Assembly: GCF_000219535.2 (NCBI RefSeq)
Contig: NZ_CP007806.1
Coordinates: 804,501 to 868,500, forward strand
Direction: 5' to 3'
DNA from: Brevibacillus laterosporus LMG 15441
GTDB taxonomy: Bacteria > Bacillota > Bacilli > Brevibacillales > Brevibacillaceae
Length of the DNA: 64,000 bases
Part shown: positions 53,116 to 62,354 of the stretch, piece by piece
How positions within the stretch are numbered: position 1 is the first letter of the stretch
Layout: every line of letters starts with the position of its first letter
Notes under the pieces: generated by a model
Databases searched by the model: none
The model's input: the letters and a program-made list of their open reading frames with translations, nothing else
Told to the model about the DNA's origin: nothing
Program-made: the position numbers and the translations under genes

Positions 53116-54636
53116 TTGGCTACATTTAATGAACTAGGATTGAGTCCATCCGTACTTCGATCCATCAGTAACATGGGTTTTGAAGAAGCGACTCCAATCC
53201 AAGCTTTAACGATTCCAGTTGCATTAACAGGAAGAGACCTGATTGGTCAGGCTCAAACAGGAACAGGGAAAACCGTAGCATTCGGTATCCCAATGATTGA
53301 AAAAATTGATACCTCCTCTAACCACATTCAAGGGATTGTATTGGCTCCAACTCGTGAGCTTGCAGTACAGGTATCTGAGGAATTGATCAAACTAGGTCAA
53401 TACACAGGTATTAAAACCTTGCCAATCTATGGTGGACAGGATATCATGCGTCAAATACGCGCATTGAAAAAGAACCCTCACGTTATCGTAGCAACTCCTG
53501 GACGTCTAATTGACCACATTAACCGTCGTACAATCCGACTACAAAACATTCAAACCTTGGTATTGGATGAAGCTGATGAAATGCTAAACATGGGTTTCAT
53601 TGAAGAAATCGAAAGCATTCTAGAGCAAATTCCAGACGAGCGTCAAACGTTGTTGTTCTCAGCAACAATGCCACGCCAAATCGAATCTTTGGCACAGCGC
53701 TACCTTAAAAACCCAGAAAAAATTACCGTGAAAGCAAAAGAAGTAACGGTTCCAAACATTGAGCAAGTATACATGGAAGTTCAGGAAAAATTGAAGTTTG
53801 ATGTAATGACTCGCTTATTAGATATTCAGTCCCCAGAATTAGCTATCGTGTTTGGTCGTACAAAGCGTCGCGTTGATGAATTAAGCGAGGCCTTGAACAA
53901 GCGTGGTTATTCTGCAGAAGGTATCCATGGTGACTTGACACAAGCGAAGCGTGACAGCGTTCTTCGTCAATTTAAAGAAGGTACTATCGACATTCTAGTA
54001 GCAACAGATGTAGCTGCTCGCGGTTTGGATATTAGCGGTGTTACACACGTGTATAACTTTGATATTCCACAAGACCCTGAGAGCTATGTTCACCGTATTG
54101 GCCGTACTGGTCGTGCAGGTAAGACAGGGGTTGCGACTACATTTGTAACATCTCGCGAGCTAGATCACTTGCGCATGATTGAACACGTTACAAAACGTAA
54201 AATGAGTCGTCGTCCTGTACCAACATTAACGGAAGCTATTGAAGGTGCACAGCGCATTACAGTTGAGAAACTGTTGACTGTAATCGGGGAAGAAAACTAC
54301 CGTGATTACCATGGCTTGGCAGAAACTCTGCTTCAAGAAACTGATTCCGTTACATTGGTGGCAGCCGCTTTAAAAATGCTGACAAAAGAGCCAGATGTAA
54401 CTCCAGTTCGTTTAACAGAAGAAGCACCTCTTCGTTCTAAAAAGCGCCGTCCATTTGGCGATGATAAGCGCGGTGGTGGTCCACGCCGTGGTGGTTATGG
54501 CGAGCGTCGTAGCGGCGGTGGCAACTATCGTGGAGGACGTTCTGAGGGTGGTCGTCGTAGCGGTGATGACCGTCGTCGCAGCAGCGGCAGAACATCTAGC
54601 AAACCATCATCTGAAGGTAGAAAGCCTCGCGTATAG
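53116..54636 (+). CDS. cshA: DEAD-box ATP-dependent RNA helicase CshA
   Basis: 506 residues. All helicase motifs in order: Q motif [11 protein letters not shown], motif I AQTGTGKT, Ia [67 protein letters not shown]-terminal RNA-binding part ends in an Arg/Gly/Ser-rich tail (about residues 435-506). CshA unwinds RNA in ribosome assembly and mRNA decay, especially in the cold. Start is TTG 53116, with AAAGGAG (53098-53104) 11 bases upstream; no ATG is near in frame. Strong codon adaptation suggests high expression. The leader with terminators suggests regulated read-through. Confidence 0.95.
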   Translation: MATFNELGLSPSVLRSISNMGFEEATPIQALTIPVALTGRDLIGQAQTGTGKTVAFGIPMIEKIDTSSNHIQGIVLAPTRELAVQVSEELIKLGQYTGIKTLPIYGGQDIMRQIRALKKNPHVIVATPGRLIDHINRRTIRLQNIQTLVLDEADEMLNMGFIEEIESILEQIPDERQTLLFSATMPRQIESLAQRYLKNPEKITVKAKEVTVPNIEQVYMEVQEKLKFDVMTRLLDIQSPELAIVFGRTKRRVDELSEALNKRGYSAEGIHGDLTQAKRDSVLRQFKEGTIDILVATDVAARGLDISGVTHVYNFDIPQDPESYVHRIGRTGRAGKTGVATTFVTSRELDHLRMIEHVTKRKMSRRPVPTLTEAIEGAQRITVEKLLTVIGEENYRDYHGLAETLLQETDSVTLVAAALKMLTKEPDVTPVRLTEEAPLRSKKRRPFGDDKRGGGPRRGGYGERRSGGGNYRGGRSEGGRRSGDDRRRSSGRTSSKPSSEGRKPRV

Positions 54637-55002
54637 TTGTTGGTTCAACTGTAAACAGCTAATCTATATCTATAAGACGTGTATGATTGTCCGAATCCGA
54701 CAGGAGAAAGGGCAATCTACACGTCTTTTTTGCATGCCAGTAAAGGTAGATTTTTCAGAATATGCTTTTAACTTATCAAAAGACAGAGGAAAAGAAAAGA
54801 AAGTTTAACAAGTAAGCTATTTTTCAATAACAATCATGCTATAAGCTGGGATTTCTGGATTTAGGTTGGCAGGAAATGAAACATTTACTGATTGAAAGGT
54901 TACATAATACAGGTGGATAATAAGCAAAGAATATTGGTATTTGCTTATAAGTTTATGAATAGGCAAAAGCACCAAGGATTATAAAGGAGGAACCAATAAG
55001 TA
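54637..55002 (+). other. intergenic region between cshA and the TolC-family gene
   Basis: Holds the cshA terminator (54674-54731). The remaining 270 bases show no gene or clear operator. Confidence 0.5.
54674..54731 (+). terminator. intrinsic terminator after cshA
   Basis: AAGACGTGTA and TACACGTCTT arms with inner GATTG/CAATC, followed by six T. Confidence 0.88.
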
Positions 55003-56154
55003 ATGAGTGTTTCCTATACAAAAAAGACCCGGCTATTAATGGTGATGATAGGTTCATTGCTGTTTATAAGCTATCCGCTAATGGCTCAAGCGACTGAGGA
55101 GAAGACTGTACATTCTCAAGCAAGTGAAGAAAAAAACAAGCATGAGCTAACTCCCAAAAAAGCTGGCGAGTTGGCCTTGGAACAAAATATTGATCTGAAG
55201 AAATTCCGCCTGGAACTTGATACAGCTGATATTAATGCTAATCAAGCCATATATAATTCCGTAAAAATGAAGGAATCAAATATTTCTTCGCTTGGCGATG
55301 CTCAGCAGAAATATGTGCAAACAGCCAAAGCGGAAGCGGCGCGAAATATCCACAAATATATGCTACAGGCCATGGAAGATAAGACCAAGCTAGGTGCAGA
55401 GAAAGCCTTTTATGAGCTATGGCATGCCAAGCAAGATTTGCAGCTACAGGAGCAAAGCTTAACTCGTGCCCAAAAGCAGGTAGATATGGCAAACGCCTTA
55501 TTTAAAGCAGGAATAAAAGCCAAAAATGATGTTTTGCAGGCTGAAACAGGATTAGCCCAAGCAAAAGCTAATCATGAAGTAGCTCGCAATCAGGTCCATC
55601 TATCTACCCTTTCATTAAATCAATTTTTAGCAGAAGACTTGACGAAAGAATGGGAGCTCTCTATACCTGAAGGAGATATCCGCGACAAAGAGATCATTTC
55701 ATTGGAAGAAGCCAAGCGTTTGGCTGTTGTTCAACGTGCTGAAATTCTGAAAAGTGAAGAAGAAGTCAACGCGGCGAAAAAGAGTGTAGATACAATAGAA
55801 AAATATTCAATCTTGTCCTCCTTCCAAGGTCAGCTTGCCAAAAATGAATTGGAAACAGCAGAAATGAACAAGGAGCAAATCAAAAACGATATTTTGTTAG
55901 AGGTGACTCGAAACTATGAAGCTCTAACCTCCTCTAAACAAGGTCTAGAGGCACTTGATAAAGCAAGAGAAGCTTCCAAAGAGAATTATCGTTTAACCCA
56001 ATTACGCTATGAAAATGGTCTTGAAACAACCTTGGATGTTATGACTGCTGAGGAGGAGCTAGCAAAGAGAGAAAACGAATATGAAACTGCTCAGCACAAT
56101 TATCAGTTAGCTTATCTCAACTACAAAAACTCGATGGGAAGATCTGTTTCTTAA
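55003..56154 (+). CDS. TolC-family (outer membrane efflux protein-like) secreted protein
   Basis: 383 residues. Signal peptide about 1-31 (ends MAQA), then an all-helical, coiled-coil mature protein with two OEP-type repeats: LTPKKAGELALEQNIDLKKFRLELDTADINANQ and ISLEEAKRLAVVQRAEILKSEEEVNAAKKSV, each followed by long helices ending NYRLTQLRYENGLETTLDVMTAEEELAKRENEYETAQHNYQLAYLNYKNSMG. This is the TolC helical pattern, yet the cell should lack an outer membrane. Beta-barrel strands of true TolC seem reduced. It may be a cell-wall conduit or a structural spacer, perhaps with adaptors such as that at 14057. Start ATG 55003 follows AAAGGAGG. Confidence 0.85.
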   Translation: MSVSYTKKTRLLMVMIGSLLFISYPLMAQATEEKTVHSQASEEKNKHELTPKKAGELALEQNIDLKKFRLELDTADINANQAIYNSVKMKESNISSLGDAQQKYVQTAKAEAARNIHKYMLQAMEDKTKLGAEKAFYELWHAKQDLQLQEQSLTRAQKQVDMANALFKAGIKAKNDVLQAETGLAQAKANHEVARNQVHLSTLSLNQFLAEDLTKEWELSIPEGDIRDKEIISLEEAKRLAVVQRAEILKSEEEVNAAKKSVDTIEKYSILSSFQGQLAKNELETAEMNKEQIKNDILLEVTRNYEALTSSKQGLEALDKAREASKENYRLTQLRYENGLETTLDVMTAEEELAKRENEYETAQHNYQLAYLNYKNSMGRSVS

Positions 56155-56262
56155 TAAAGAAACGTATAAATTTTAAGTTTTTTTTAAGAACTTGTACCCT
56201 TTCTTGTTAAGATCCGTCTTATAAAATAGGACAAAGGATCAGACAAGAAAGGAAGAGCATAA

Positions 56263-56868
56263 ATGAAAGCGAATAAAAGCGCTGTAGAAACGACCACTTG
56301 TCTAGCTATGCAACGTTACGTTAGAGATAAAGTTCGGTTCTTTACTACATTTGTTAAATCTCCTCGCGAGGTAGGGAGTGTGACCCCAAGCTCTGCACGT
56401 TTATCTAGCAGGATGCTGGAAGGAATCGACTGGGCGGAAGTTACGTCAGTGGTTGAACTAGGCGCAGGAACAGGTGTCTTTACAAAAAAACTGAAGCAAA
56501 AAATTTCACCCAATACAAACGTGTTTGTATATGAACAAGACGTAAAACTTCGAGCTGATTTACAAGAAAGATTTCCTTCATTTCACCATCATTGCGATGC
56601 TCAGTGTTTGTCAAAAGACTTGAAGCAAGCCGGTGTAGAACAGGTAGATGTCATCATTAGCGGATTGCCGTTTATGAACTTTCCGCAGGAATTACGGGAA
56701 CGGATTGTTGCGGAGGTTATGCAATCGTTAAAACCAGGCGGTGCTTTCATCGCATTCCAATATTCCTTACAAATGAGAAAACAACTGAAAGAGACCTTTC
56801 GTGAGGTATCTATCTCTTTTGAACCCTTGAACATCCCTCCTGCATTTGTCTATCGGTGTCGTAAGTAA
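56263..56868 (+). CDS. class I SAM-dependent methyltransferase, phospholipid N-methyltransferase-like
   Basis: 201 residues. SAM-binding motif I VVELGAGTGVFTKKL (about residues 63-77), acidic loop VYEQDVKLR, motif IV VDVIISGLPFMNFP and motif V LKPGGAFIAFQYS. The FVKSPREVGSVTPSS start and SGLPFMNFP resemble the PmtA-type/rRNA-dimethylase-like group that methylates phosphatidylethanolamine or similar. Position before a VanRS-like two-component system suggests cell-envelope work. A ribosomal RNA target is the alternative. Start ATG 56263 follows AAGGAAGAG. Confidence 0.82.
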   Translation: MKANKSAVETTTCLAMQRYVRDKVRFFTTFVKSPREVGSVTPSSARLSSRMLEGIDWAEVTSVVELGAGTGVFTKKLKQKISPNTNVFVYEQDVKLRADLQERFPSFHHHCDAQCLSKDLKQAGVEQVDVIISGLPFMNFPQELRERIVAEVMQSLKPGGAFIAFQYSLQMRKQLKETFREVSISFEPLNIPPAFVYRCRK

Positions 56869-56934
56869 CGGACAATCTGATGAGAAAGAAGTAGAATGAA
56901 TATGCGGTGCTATTTGTTCACGGGAGGAGCTTCG

Positions 56935-57639
56935 ATGATGAAAGAAACAATATTAATCATTGATGATGAAAAAGAAATACGTGATTTGATTGATATATAT
57001 CTAAGTAACGAGGGCTTTCAGGTTTTGAAAGCGGCTGATGGAGTAGAAGGGTTAAAAATCTTAGAGGAAAATCAGGTACACGTCATTATTTTAGACATTA
57101 TGATGCCCAGACTGGATGGGTTGGCTGCCTGCATGAGGATCAGGGAAAAGCAAAATGTCCCGATCATCATGCTGTCCGCCAAAGCGGAGGATATGGATAA
57201 GATTATTGGGTTAGCTACTGGAGCAGACGATTATATGACAAAGCCGTTTAACCCGATGGAACTTTTGGCACGGGTAAAGTCGCAGTTAAGACGTTACATG
57301 CGGTTAAGCGGTTTTTCAGAAGTGAAGACTGATGAACTGGTAGTCGATGACTTAACGATCAATGTCTCCACGCATGAGGTGAAGGTAGATGGGCGAGAAG
57401 TCAAACTAACTCCACGGGAATTTGCCATTTTAGAACTATTGGCTCGCCATAAAGGAATTGTATTTAGCGCTGAAAAAATCTACGAACGAATCTGGAACGA
57501 GCCTTTTTATCAATCTGATAATACGGTTATGGTACATATACGTAAAATCAGGGAGAAAATTGAGCAAAACCCACGAAAACCTCGCTATATCAAAACCGTT
57601 TGGGGAGTAGGTTATAAAGTTGAGATGGAATCCATTTAA
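56935..57639 (+). CDS. OmpR-family response regulator (VanR-like)
   Basis: 234 residues. Receiver with IIDDEKEIRDLID, phosphoacceptor Asp54 in IILDIMMPRLDG, SAK and TKPFNP; C-terminal winged helix with LTPREFAILELLARHKGIVFSAEKIYERIW and VMVHIRKIREKIEQNP. Closest in style to VanR and similar regulators. The frame opens at 56896; ATG 56935 lies 7 bases after GGAGG and is taken as start. It overlaps the kinase gene by 20 bp. Target genes unknown; the upstream methyltransferase or the downstream YeiH transporter are possible. Confidence 0.92.
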   Translation: MMKETILIIDDEKEIRDLIDIYLSNEGFQVLKAADGVEGLKILEENQVHVIILDIMMPRLDGLAACMRIREKQNVPIIMLSAKAEDMDKIIGLATGADDYMTKPFNPMELLARVKSQLRRYMRLSGFSEVKTDELVVDDLTINVSTHEVKVDGREVKLTPREFAILELLARHKGIVFSAEKIYERIWNEPFYQSDNTVMVHIRKIREKIEQNPRKPRYIKTVWGVGYKVEMESI

Positions 57640-59113
57640 GCTAATACCATATACGTTTTATGCGTGTTATAAGCTTGCGAAAAAAATGATTGCTCAGGGA
57701 AAATCAAGTTTACGTATTCAATTGATTGCGGCTTTTGGACTATGTGTACTGGCTGGATTTTTTGTGGCGAATGTCCTTAACCCCTATATGCGAACGCAAC
57801 AGGCATATATTGATTATACGCAAGGTATGGAAAATATTGATAATCACGCGCGTAATTTGATAAGCACCCTTCGAACAGAAAATGAAAATAAACAACTAAA
57901 TCCTTCCTATCAATTTGATTTGCAAGAAATAATTGATGACCGTTCGGATAGCGGGAAGTATCGTATTTTATTGGCTGATGAACAAGGAAAGGTTTTATAT
58001 AAGAGTAAACAAACCTCTGAGGCTACGATCGATATACATTCTGTTATCCAAAATGCAATGGATGTGCGTATCTATCGCCAGGATTATCAGAATGAGGCGA
58101 AAGAATTCGTGTCCTTTTATCCTGTGGATGTGGGGGAGAAAAAGCTATATCTAATAGTACGAGGTATGCCAGAACCATCTATCGTCTATCGAACAGGCTA
58201 TAGTCAGTTACCTGGACTGATTGGTTTTGGTGTATTTATTTTTTCCTTTTACTATCTTACAAAGCGAAAAATGTATCAGATTCAAAGCATTTCTCAAGGC
58301 ATTCAAGAAATGGCACTGGGGAATCTGGATATCCGTGTACCGGTTAACAGTAACGATGAATTAGGACAGTTGGCCCAAAATATTAATGTTATGGCCATGC
58401 AATTGCATCATACTAGAGAGGAAGAACGCAAGGCGGAGCGAACCAAGCATGAGCTAATTACCAATGTTTCACATGATTTACGTACTCCGCTTACTTCTAT
58501 TATGGGCTATTTACGGTTGATTCAGGATAAGCGTTATCATAGTGAGGGGCAATTGGAGGAGTATGCTGGAATTGCTGTAAATAAGTCGGAACAATTAAAG
58601 CGCTTAATTGAAGACTTATTTGATTATACGAAGCTCTCTACTAACGGTGTAGGAATGCAAATGCAGCGAGTTGATATATTAGAAATGTTGGAGCAATTAA
58701 TGGAGGAGCTTGTACCGCAAGCAGAGGAAGAAGGCTTGTCCTTTCGAAAAAACTATGCTGTAGATCATCTATTCGTACATGTAGATGCAGATAAAATAGT
58801 GCGTGTGTTTGATAATTTATTAATAAATGCCATTAAATATAGTGATAAACCAGGGGAAATTTTAATAAATGCAGAGCAACGGGGAAGTTCTATTCGTATC
58901 TCGATTGGGAATAAAAGTCCCAAACTGACTCCTCAGGAATTAGAGCGTTTATTTGAACGTTTCTATAAGGTTGATGAATCTCGAAGCATGGTAAAGGAAG
59001 GTTCTGGATTGGGCTTAGCCATTGCTAAAAGCATCGTTGAATTGCATTGCGGAAAAATTTGGGCTGAATCGCATGACAACATGATCCTTTTTTACGTGGA
59101 ATTGCCGCAGTAA
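57620..59113 (+). CDS. sensor histidine kinase (VanS-like)
   Basis: 497 residues. TM1 about residues 33-52, extracytoplasmic loop of about 140 residues, TM2 about 195-213 (PGLIGFGVFIFSFYYL), HAMP, HisKA with LITNVSHDLRTPLTSIMGYL (His285), HATPase with NLLINAIKYS and GSGLGLAIAKSIVELHCG. Start TTG 57620 inside the regulator end; GGAG lies 12 bases upstream, so coupling is likely. It partners the VanR-like regulator. No vancomycin-resistance genes are nearby, so the signal is unknown. Confidence 0.91.
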   Translation: MRWNPFKLIPYTFYACYKLAKKMIAQGKSSLRIQLIAAFGLCVLAGFFVANVLNPYMRTQQAYIDYTQGMENIDNHARNLISTLRTENENKQLNPSYQFDLQEIIDDRSDSGKYRILLADEQGKVLYKSKQTSEATIDIHSVIQNAMDVRIYRQDYQNEAKEFVSFYPVDVGEKKLYLIVRGMPEPSIVYRTGYSQLPGLIGFGVFIFSFYYLTKRKMYQIQSISQGIQEMALGNLDIRVPVNSNDELGQLAQNINVMAMQLHHTREEERKAERTKHELITNVSHDLRTPLTSIMGYLRLIQDKRYHSEGQLEEYAGIAVNKSEQLKRLIEDLFDYTKLSTNGVGMQMQRVDILEMLEQLMEELVPQAEEEGLSFRKNYAVDHLFVHVDADKIVRVFDNLLINAIKYSDKPGEILINAEQRGSSIRISIGNKSPKLTPQELERLFERFYKVDESRSMVKEGSGLGLAIAKSIVELHCGKIWAESHDNMILFYVELPQ

Positions 59114-59131
59114 AAACCCTATCATACTTGC

Positions 59132-59174
59132 AAAACGCATGTCATTCTCTTTAAAAGAGGAGCATGCGTTTTTT
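59132..59174 (+). terminator. intrinsic terminator after the VanRS-like system
   Basis: AAAACGCATG and CATGCGTTTT arms with an inner CTCTT/AAGAG helix, then a T-run. Confidence 0.88.
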
Positions 59175-59312
59175 GCTGTACGTGATTTATTTCCTATGAT
59201 AAGTTTTTCTAATGATAAGCATTGTATATCTGTATTTCACTTGTCAATCAAAAGAACTTATAGTGAAAGCATGGTAGGGGAAGTTCCTTGATAGACAGAA
59301 TGGAGAGATACA

Positions 59313-60389
59313 ATGGAAAGTAAAACAGAAAGTAAAACAGAAAGTAAAACAGAAACCAAAGAGCTTGTCAAACAAGAGAGGCAGACCGTTGGTTTTATCA
59401 TGGGAGTAGTAATTACTCTCATAATTGCTTTAGCGGCTAGATATTTGGCTCAATTTCCTTTCTTAAGCATAATGGGACAATTGGTAATTGCAATCCTGAT
59501 CGGTATTATCTGGCGTGCTGTGGCTGGTATTCCGCAGCAAACGATTGCGGGTACCAATTTTTCTAGCAAAAAATTGCTTCGATTTGGCATTATTTTACTT
59601 GGGATGCGATTAAATTTGATGGATATTTTATATGCTGGTCCCAAAGTGTTTGCTATGGCCGCATTAGCCATTATTTTTGGATTGAGTGTTGTTTATCTAT
59701 TTACACGTTGGTTCCAGGTAGAGAAAAAGTTAGGCATTCTAACGGCATGTGGAACGGCTATCTGTGGTGCGGCAGCGGTTGTGGCAATTGCACCACAAAT
59801 CAAAGCTAATGATGAAGAAACAGCAATTGGAGCGGCTACTGTAGCTATTTTGGGCACTATTTTCACACTTTTATATACGCTTCTCTATCCTTTTCTTGGT
59901 TTTACACCTAATGGTTATGGTGTTTTTTCGGGTGCGACCCTACATGAGATAGCGCACGTAATTGCCGCAGCAGCACCTGGTGGAAATAATGCTGTAGATA
60001 TTGCTGTCATCGTCAAATTAACCCGGGTTGCTCTTCTTGTTCCGATCGCCATTGGCATAGGAATATGGAGCAGTCGTTTGGAACAAAAGATGACTGGGGA
60101 AATCAATAAACGGTTTTCTTGGAGGTCACTACCTATTCCATGGTTTATCTTTGGATTTTTGGCGATGAGTGCTGTTAACTCACTAGGTATTATTCCTCAG
60201 GAAATAGCTACACAAATCGTTAGCATCGCTTATCTATTAATTGCGATGGCGATGGCCGGTTTAGGGTTAAACGTAAATCTAGTTGCCTTTAAGCGGATGG
60301 GATTAAAATCGTTTGCAGCCGGCTTAGTTGGATCGGTGTTACTTTCCCTATTTGGTTTTGCAATGACCTATGCTTTTCAGTTAGCTTAA
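59313..60389 (+). CDS. YeiH/UPF0324 family putative sulfate exporter
   Basis: 358 residues with about ten membrane helices. The N-terminus has an unusual cytosolic stretch of repeated ESKT units encoded by a 12-bp tandem repeat. Family blocks: LLRFGIILLGMRLNLMDIL, ILTACGTAICGAAAVVAIAPQIKA and GVFSGATLHEIAHVIAAAA. YeiH-type proteins are proposed to export sulfate or related anions after taurine or cysteate breakdown; the role is not proven. ATG 59313 lies 7 bases after GGAGAG. Single gene ended by a terminator. Confidence 0.88.
   Translation: MESKTESKTESKTETKELVKQERQTVGFIMGVVITLIIALAARYLAQFPFLSIMGQLVIAILIGIIWRAVAGIPQQTIAGTNFSSKKLLRFGIILLGMRLNLMDILYAGPKVFAMAALAIIFGLSVVYLFTRWFQVEKKLGILTACGTAICGAAAVVAIAPQIKANDEETAIGAATVAILGTIFTLLYTLLYPFLGFTPNGYGVFSGATLHEIAHVIAAAAPGGNNAVDIAVIVKLTRVALLVPIAIGIGIWSSRLEQKMTGEINKRFSWRSLPIPWFIFGFLAMSAVNSLGIIPQEIATQIVSIAYLLIAMAMAGLGLNVNLVAFKRMGLKSFAAGLVGSVLLSLFGFAMTYAFQLA
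59316..59351 (+). repeat. 12-bp tandem repeat, three copies, inside the YeiH-like gene
   Basis: GAAAGTAAAACA three times in a row, giving ESKT units after the first Met. Multiples of 12 keep the frame, so copy number would alter only the cytosolic tail. Confidence 0.9.
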
Positions 60390-60399
60390 TAAAATACTG

Positions 60400-60431
60400 C
60401 CTCTATTCCTATTGGGAGTGGAGGTTTTTTT
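60400..60431 (+). terminator. intrinsic terminator after the YeiH-like gene
   Basis: CCTCTATTCC and GGGAGTGGAGG arms around TATT, followed by seven T. Confidence 0.82.
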
Positions 60432-60525
60432 ATCTCGAAAGACGTACATATGTTACAAGCTTGTGAACAGGAGTAGTTTGCTGTATGCTTCAAATAGCGG
60501 AAGCTTGAAAAGGGGAGTACAAGGT

Positions 60526-60852
60526 ATGCATTACTATGGAAATGAAACGATTATGTCGATAACGCAAGCCATTCATTTAAAGCCAAATGAAATCAGGGTT
60601 CTTGAGTGGGTTCGTACCTATGAATATGTTGAAAATACGTATGGTGTAGACGAGAATGTACCAATATTTTTAGAGATTCAGCTTGTACCGGAAGGGGTCC
60701 GTGTTCAAAAGAATCAAATTACGGATTTTCCTAATTATACCTGTTTGCAAAAGGAAGTATATATCGATATTGAATCAGCTCTTCGTGTATTTAAAGAATG
60801 GGCTGACGAGATCATTGATCGCTTGAAAAAACAAGGAACGGCCATCGAATAA
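60526..60852 (+). CDS. conserved hypothetical protein, first gene of a three-gene unit
   Basis: 108 residues, soluble and acidic, no family recognised. The mixed pattern (LKPNEIRVLEWVRTYEYVEN, VPIFLEIQLVP, ALRVFKEWADEIIDRLKKQG) suggests an alpha/beta domain ending in a helix. The frame opens at 60412 over the previous terminator, but ATG 60526 has AGGGGAG 9 bases upstream. The next gene starts 12 bp after its stop, so the two are probably cotranscribed. Confidence 0.7.
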   Translation: MHYYGNETIMSITQAIHLKPNEIRVLEWVRTYEYVENTYGVDENVPIFLEIQLVPEGVRVQKNQITDFPNYTCLQKEVYIDIESALRVFKEWADEIIDRLKKQGTAIE

Positions 60853-60864
60853 GGGGATGAATGT

Positions 60865-61419
60865 ATGCGTGATACAAATAGCCGATACGGAAATCTACCT
60901 CCGCGGCCCCCTGCTTTGTTATTTCAGATTGTTCAAAAATTTTATCGCGGGGCTGTTAGTCATTATCCGGTCATTGAGCTAGCCAAAGAAGAGCTGCGTC
61001 AAGCTGTATTTGATTGGGAGGCTTGTATAGAAACAAAAAACAATGATGAATTAGAAGCAGAGGAGTTGGTTCGAAAAGCGCTTACTACTTTATTTCTAGA
61101 GTTTCACTTTTATGTGACGTGCTGGTTGCAAATTGATTTGGCGCTCCATCGGTTATGTACCCACCCGAATGGCTCTGTGTTCTGTCGATTGAAGCAACGC
61201 TTTTCAGATGATATAGAACGGCATCTTGCTGTACGACATTGTGTAGATGACACTGAAGCGTGTGTTAGTGCCCAAATGGAACACACCGAGGGAGATTTGA
61301 GTCAGCTTGCAAACGATAGTTACTGGTTTGATGGACGATTGTTTACTGTTGATACGACTAGTCTACATACACTAAATGAGCTTTATCGTGCGATTATGGA
61401 GAAAAGAGGTAGCGTATGA
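60865..61419 (+). CDS. hypothetical protein
   Basis: 184 residues, soluble, mostly helical, with six cysteines (two in FYVTCWLQ and HRLCTHPNGSVFCRL). No motif or family recognised. Start ATG 60865 follows GGGGATG. Its stop overlaps the next start by 4 bases (ATGA), so it belongs to the same unit as its neighbours. Confidence 0.7.
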   Translation: MRDTNSRYGNLPPRPPALLFQIVQKFYRGAVSHYPVIELAKEELRQAVFDWEACIETKNNDELEAEELVRKALTTLFLEFHFYVTCWLQIDLALHRLCTHPNGSVFCRLKQRFSDDIERHLAVRHCVDDTEACVSAQMEHTEGDLSQLANDSYWFDGRLFTVDTTSLHTLNELYRAIMEKRGSV

Positions 61420-61787
61420 AAATAAGTGGGAAAGTCGGCTGTGTCCTGATAGGTTTTTTGGTTGTTTATCTGTGGATCATTCATTTACCCTATCCTCCGT
61501 TGCCTATTGCCTCAATGCCGGTTGAACAAGCGATGGCTATGGTAAAGGAACATCCTGAACAGCTAGTTAACATCGGTAAAGAAGAGGGTTACGTGTATTA
61601 TATGATGGAAGGAACACAAAAGGAGGCGGCAGATAAGGTAAAACAGCAAATGGCTCAAAAGGGATATCAATTTGTTGAGAAGCAAGGAGCAGGGTATTTC
61701 TTTGAACGTAATGGCCAAAAACAGGTGATAACGAGTAACATGTGGACTGGCAATTATGTGATCTTGAAGACGACGAACCCTCTCTAA
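61416..61787 (+). CDS. small exported or membrane-anchored hypothetical protein
   Basis: 123 residues. The N-terminus is an uncleaved-looking signal anchor (VGCVLIGFLVVYLWIIHLPY), and the rest is a small domain outside the membrane with KEEGYVYYMMEGTQKEAADKVKQQMAQKGYQFVEKQGAGYFFERNGQKQ written as a beta-alpha-beta pattern. No family recognised. ATGA overlap with the gene before. CCCTCTC/GGAGAGGG after the stop forms a stem without a T-run. Confidence 0.7.
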   Translation: MKISGKVGCVLIGFLVVYLWIIHLPYPPLPIASMPVEQAMAMVKEHPEQLVNIGKEEGYVYYMMEGTQKEAADKVKQQMAQKGYQFVEKQGAGYFFERNGQKQVITSNMWTGNYVILKTTNPL

Positions 61788-61813
61788 AAGGAGAGGGAAG
61801 CATTGCCCCATCT

Positions 61814-62275
61814 CTATAGCAATGGAGAAGCTGTAAGCGGACAGCAGTGCTCGTCTTCAGAGTTCTTGCTTTTCGATTTCACTTGTAATAAGCTCTCTAC
61901 AATGTATAAGTGTAGAGCATTATATGATTTGTTGCGGAAATGCCGGAAAATCAAAAAGACTAATAACGTGACAAAACCAACAATTAGCATAGAGAGCAAA
62001 GGGATGCTATTTGCAATGTAATGTGTAAGTTTGCTGGAAAAAATGATGAAAACGATGGGAACGGTAGAAAAACAAAACGGTATGTAGCCAAGCTGAGCTT
62101 CTGTTTTTTTAATAGCAGCACAAAGAATGCGCAATTCATGAACGGTGAGTGTCTCATAAAAGTGCCAGATTTCTTCAATTTCTAACAGATCCTCACTGCG
62201 TTGAACAGCAATCTGTTGTGAATCATAGCGCCTAAGAGATTTATACAGCTTGCGAAAGTCGCCATACGGCTTCAT
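61814..62275 (-). CDS. hypothetical membrane protein
   Basis: 153 residues. An N-terminal charged helical part of about 60 residues (KSLRRYDSQQIAVQRSEDLLEIEEIWHFYETLTVHELRIL), then two hydrophobic segments (YIPFCFSTVPIVFIIF and LLSMLIVGFVTLLVFLIF), then a cytosolic tail. No family recognised. ATG at 62275 has GAGGAGG upstream on the - strand. Converges on the three-gene unit. Confidence 0.7.
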   Translation of the reverse strand: MKPYGDFRKLYKSLRRYDSQQIAVQRSEDLLEIEEIWHFYETLTVHELRILCAAIKKTEAQLGYIPFCFSTVPIVFIIFSSKLTHYIANSIPLLSMLIVGFVTLLVFLIFRHFRNKSYNALHLYIVESLLQVKSKSKNSEDEHCCPLTASPLL

Positions 62276-62296
62276 GTTCAGCCTCCTCTTAAGAAT

Positions 62297-62330
62297 AAAA
62301 AAGACCGCCTGTGAAGAGCGGTCTTTTGTT
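62297..62330. terminator. intrinsic terminator after the repeat spore-type protein gene
   Basis: AAGACCGC and GCGGTCTT arms around CTGTGAAGA-type loop. On the - strand the T-run follows the stem. It could act in both directions. Confidence 0.85.
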
Positions 62331-62354
62331 TACGGCTAGGCAATAGGGGAAGGA

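Noticed and set aside
54455-54808. 117-codon ORF in another frame over the cshA tail
   Set aside because: A shadow of the Arg/Gly-rich repeats of cshA; it has no ribosome site and low-complexity valine/alanine composition.
61803-62021. 72-codon + strand ORF opposite the membrane protein gene at 61814-62275
   Set aside because: Antisense to a frame with a strong ribosome site and clear membrane helices; no initiation signal of its own.
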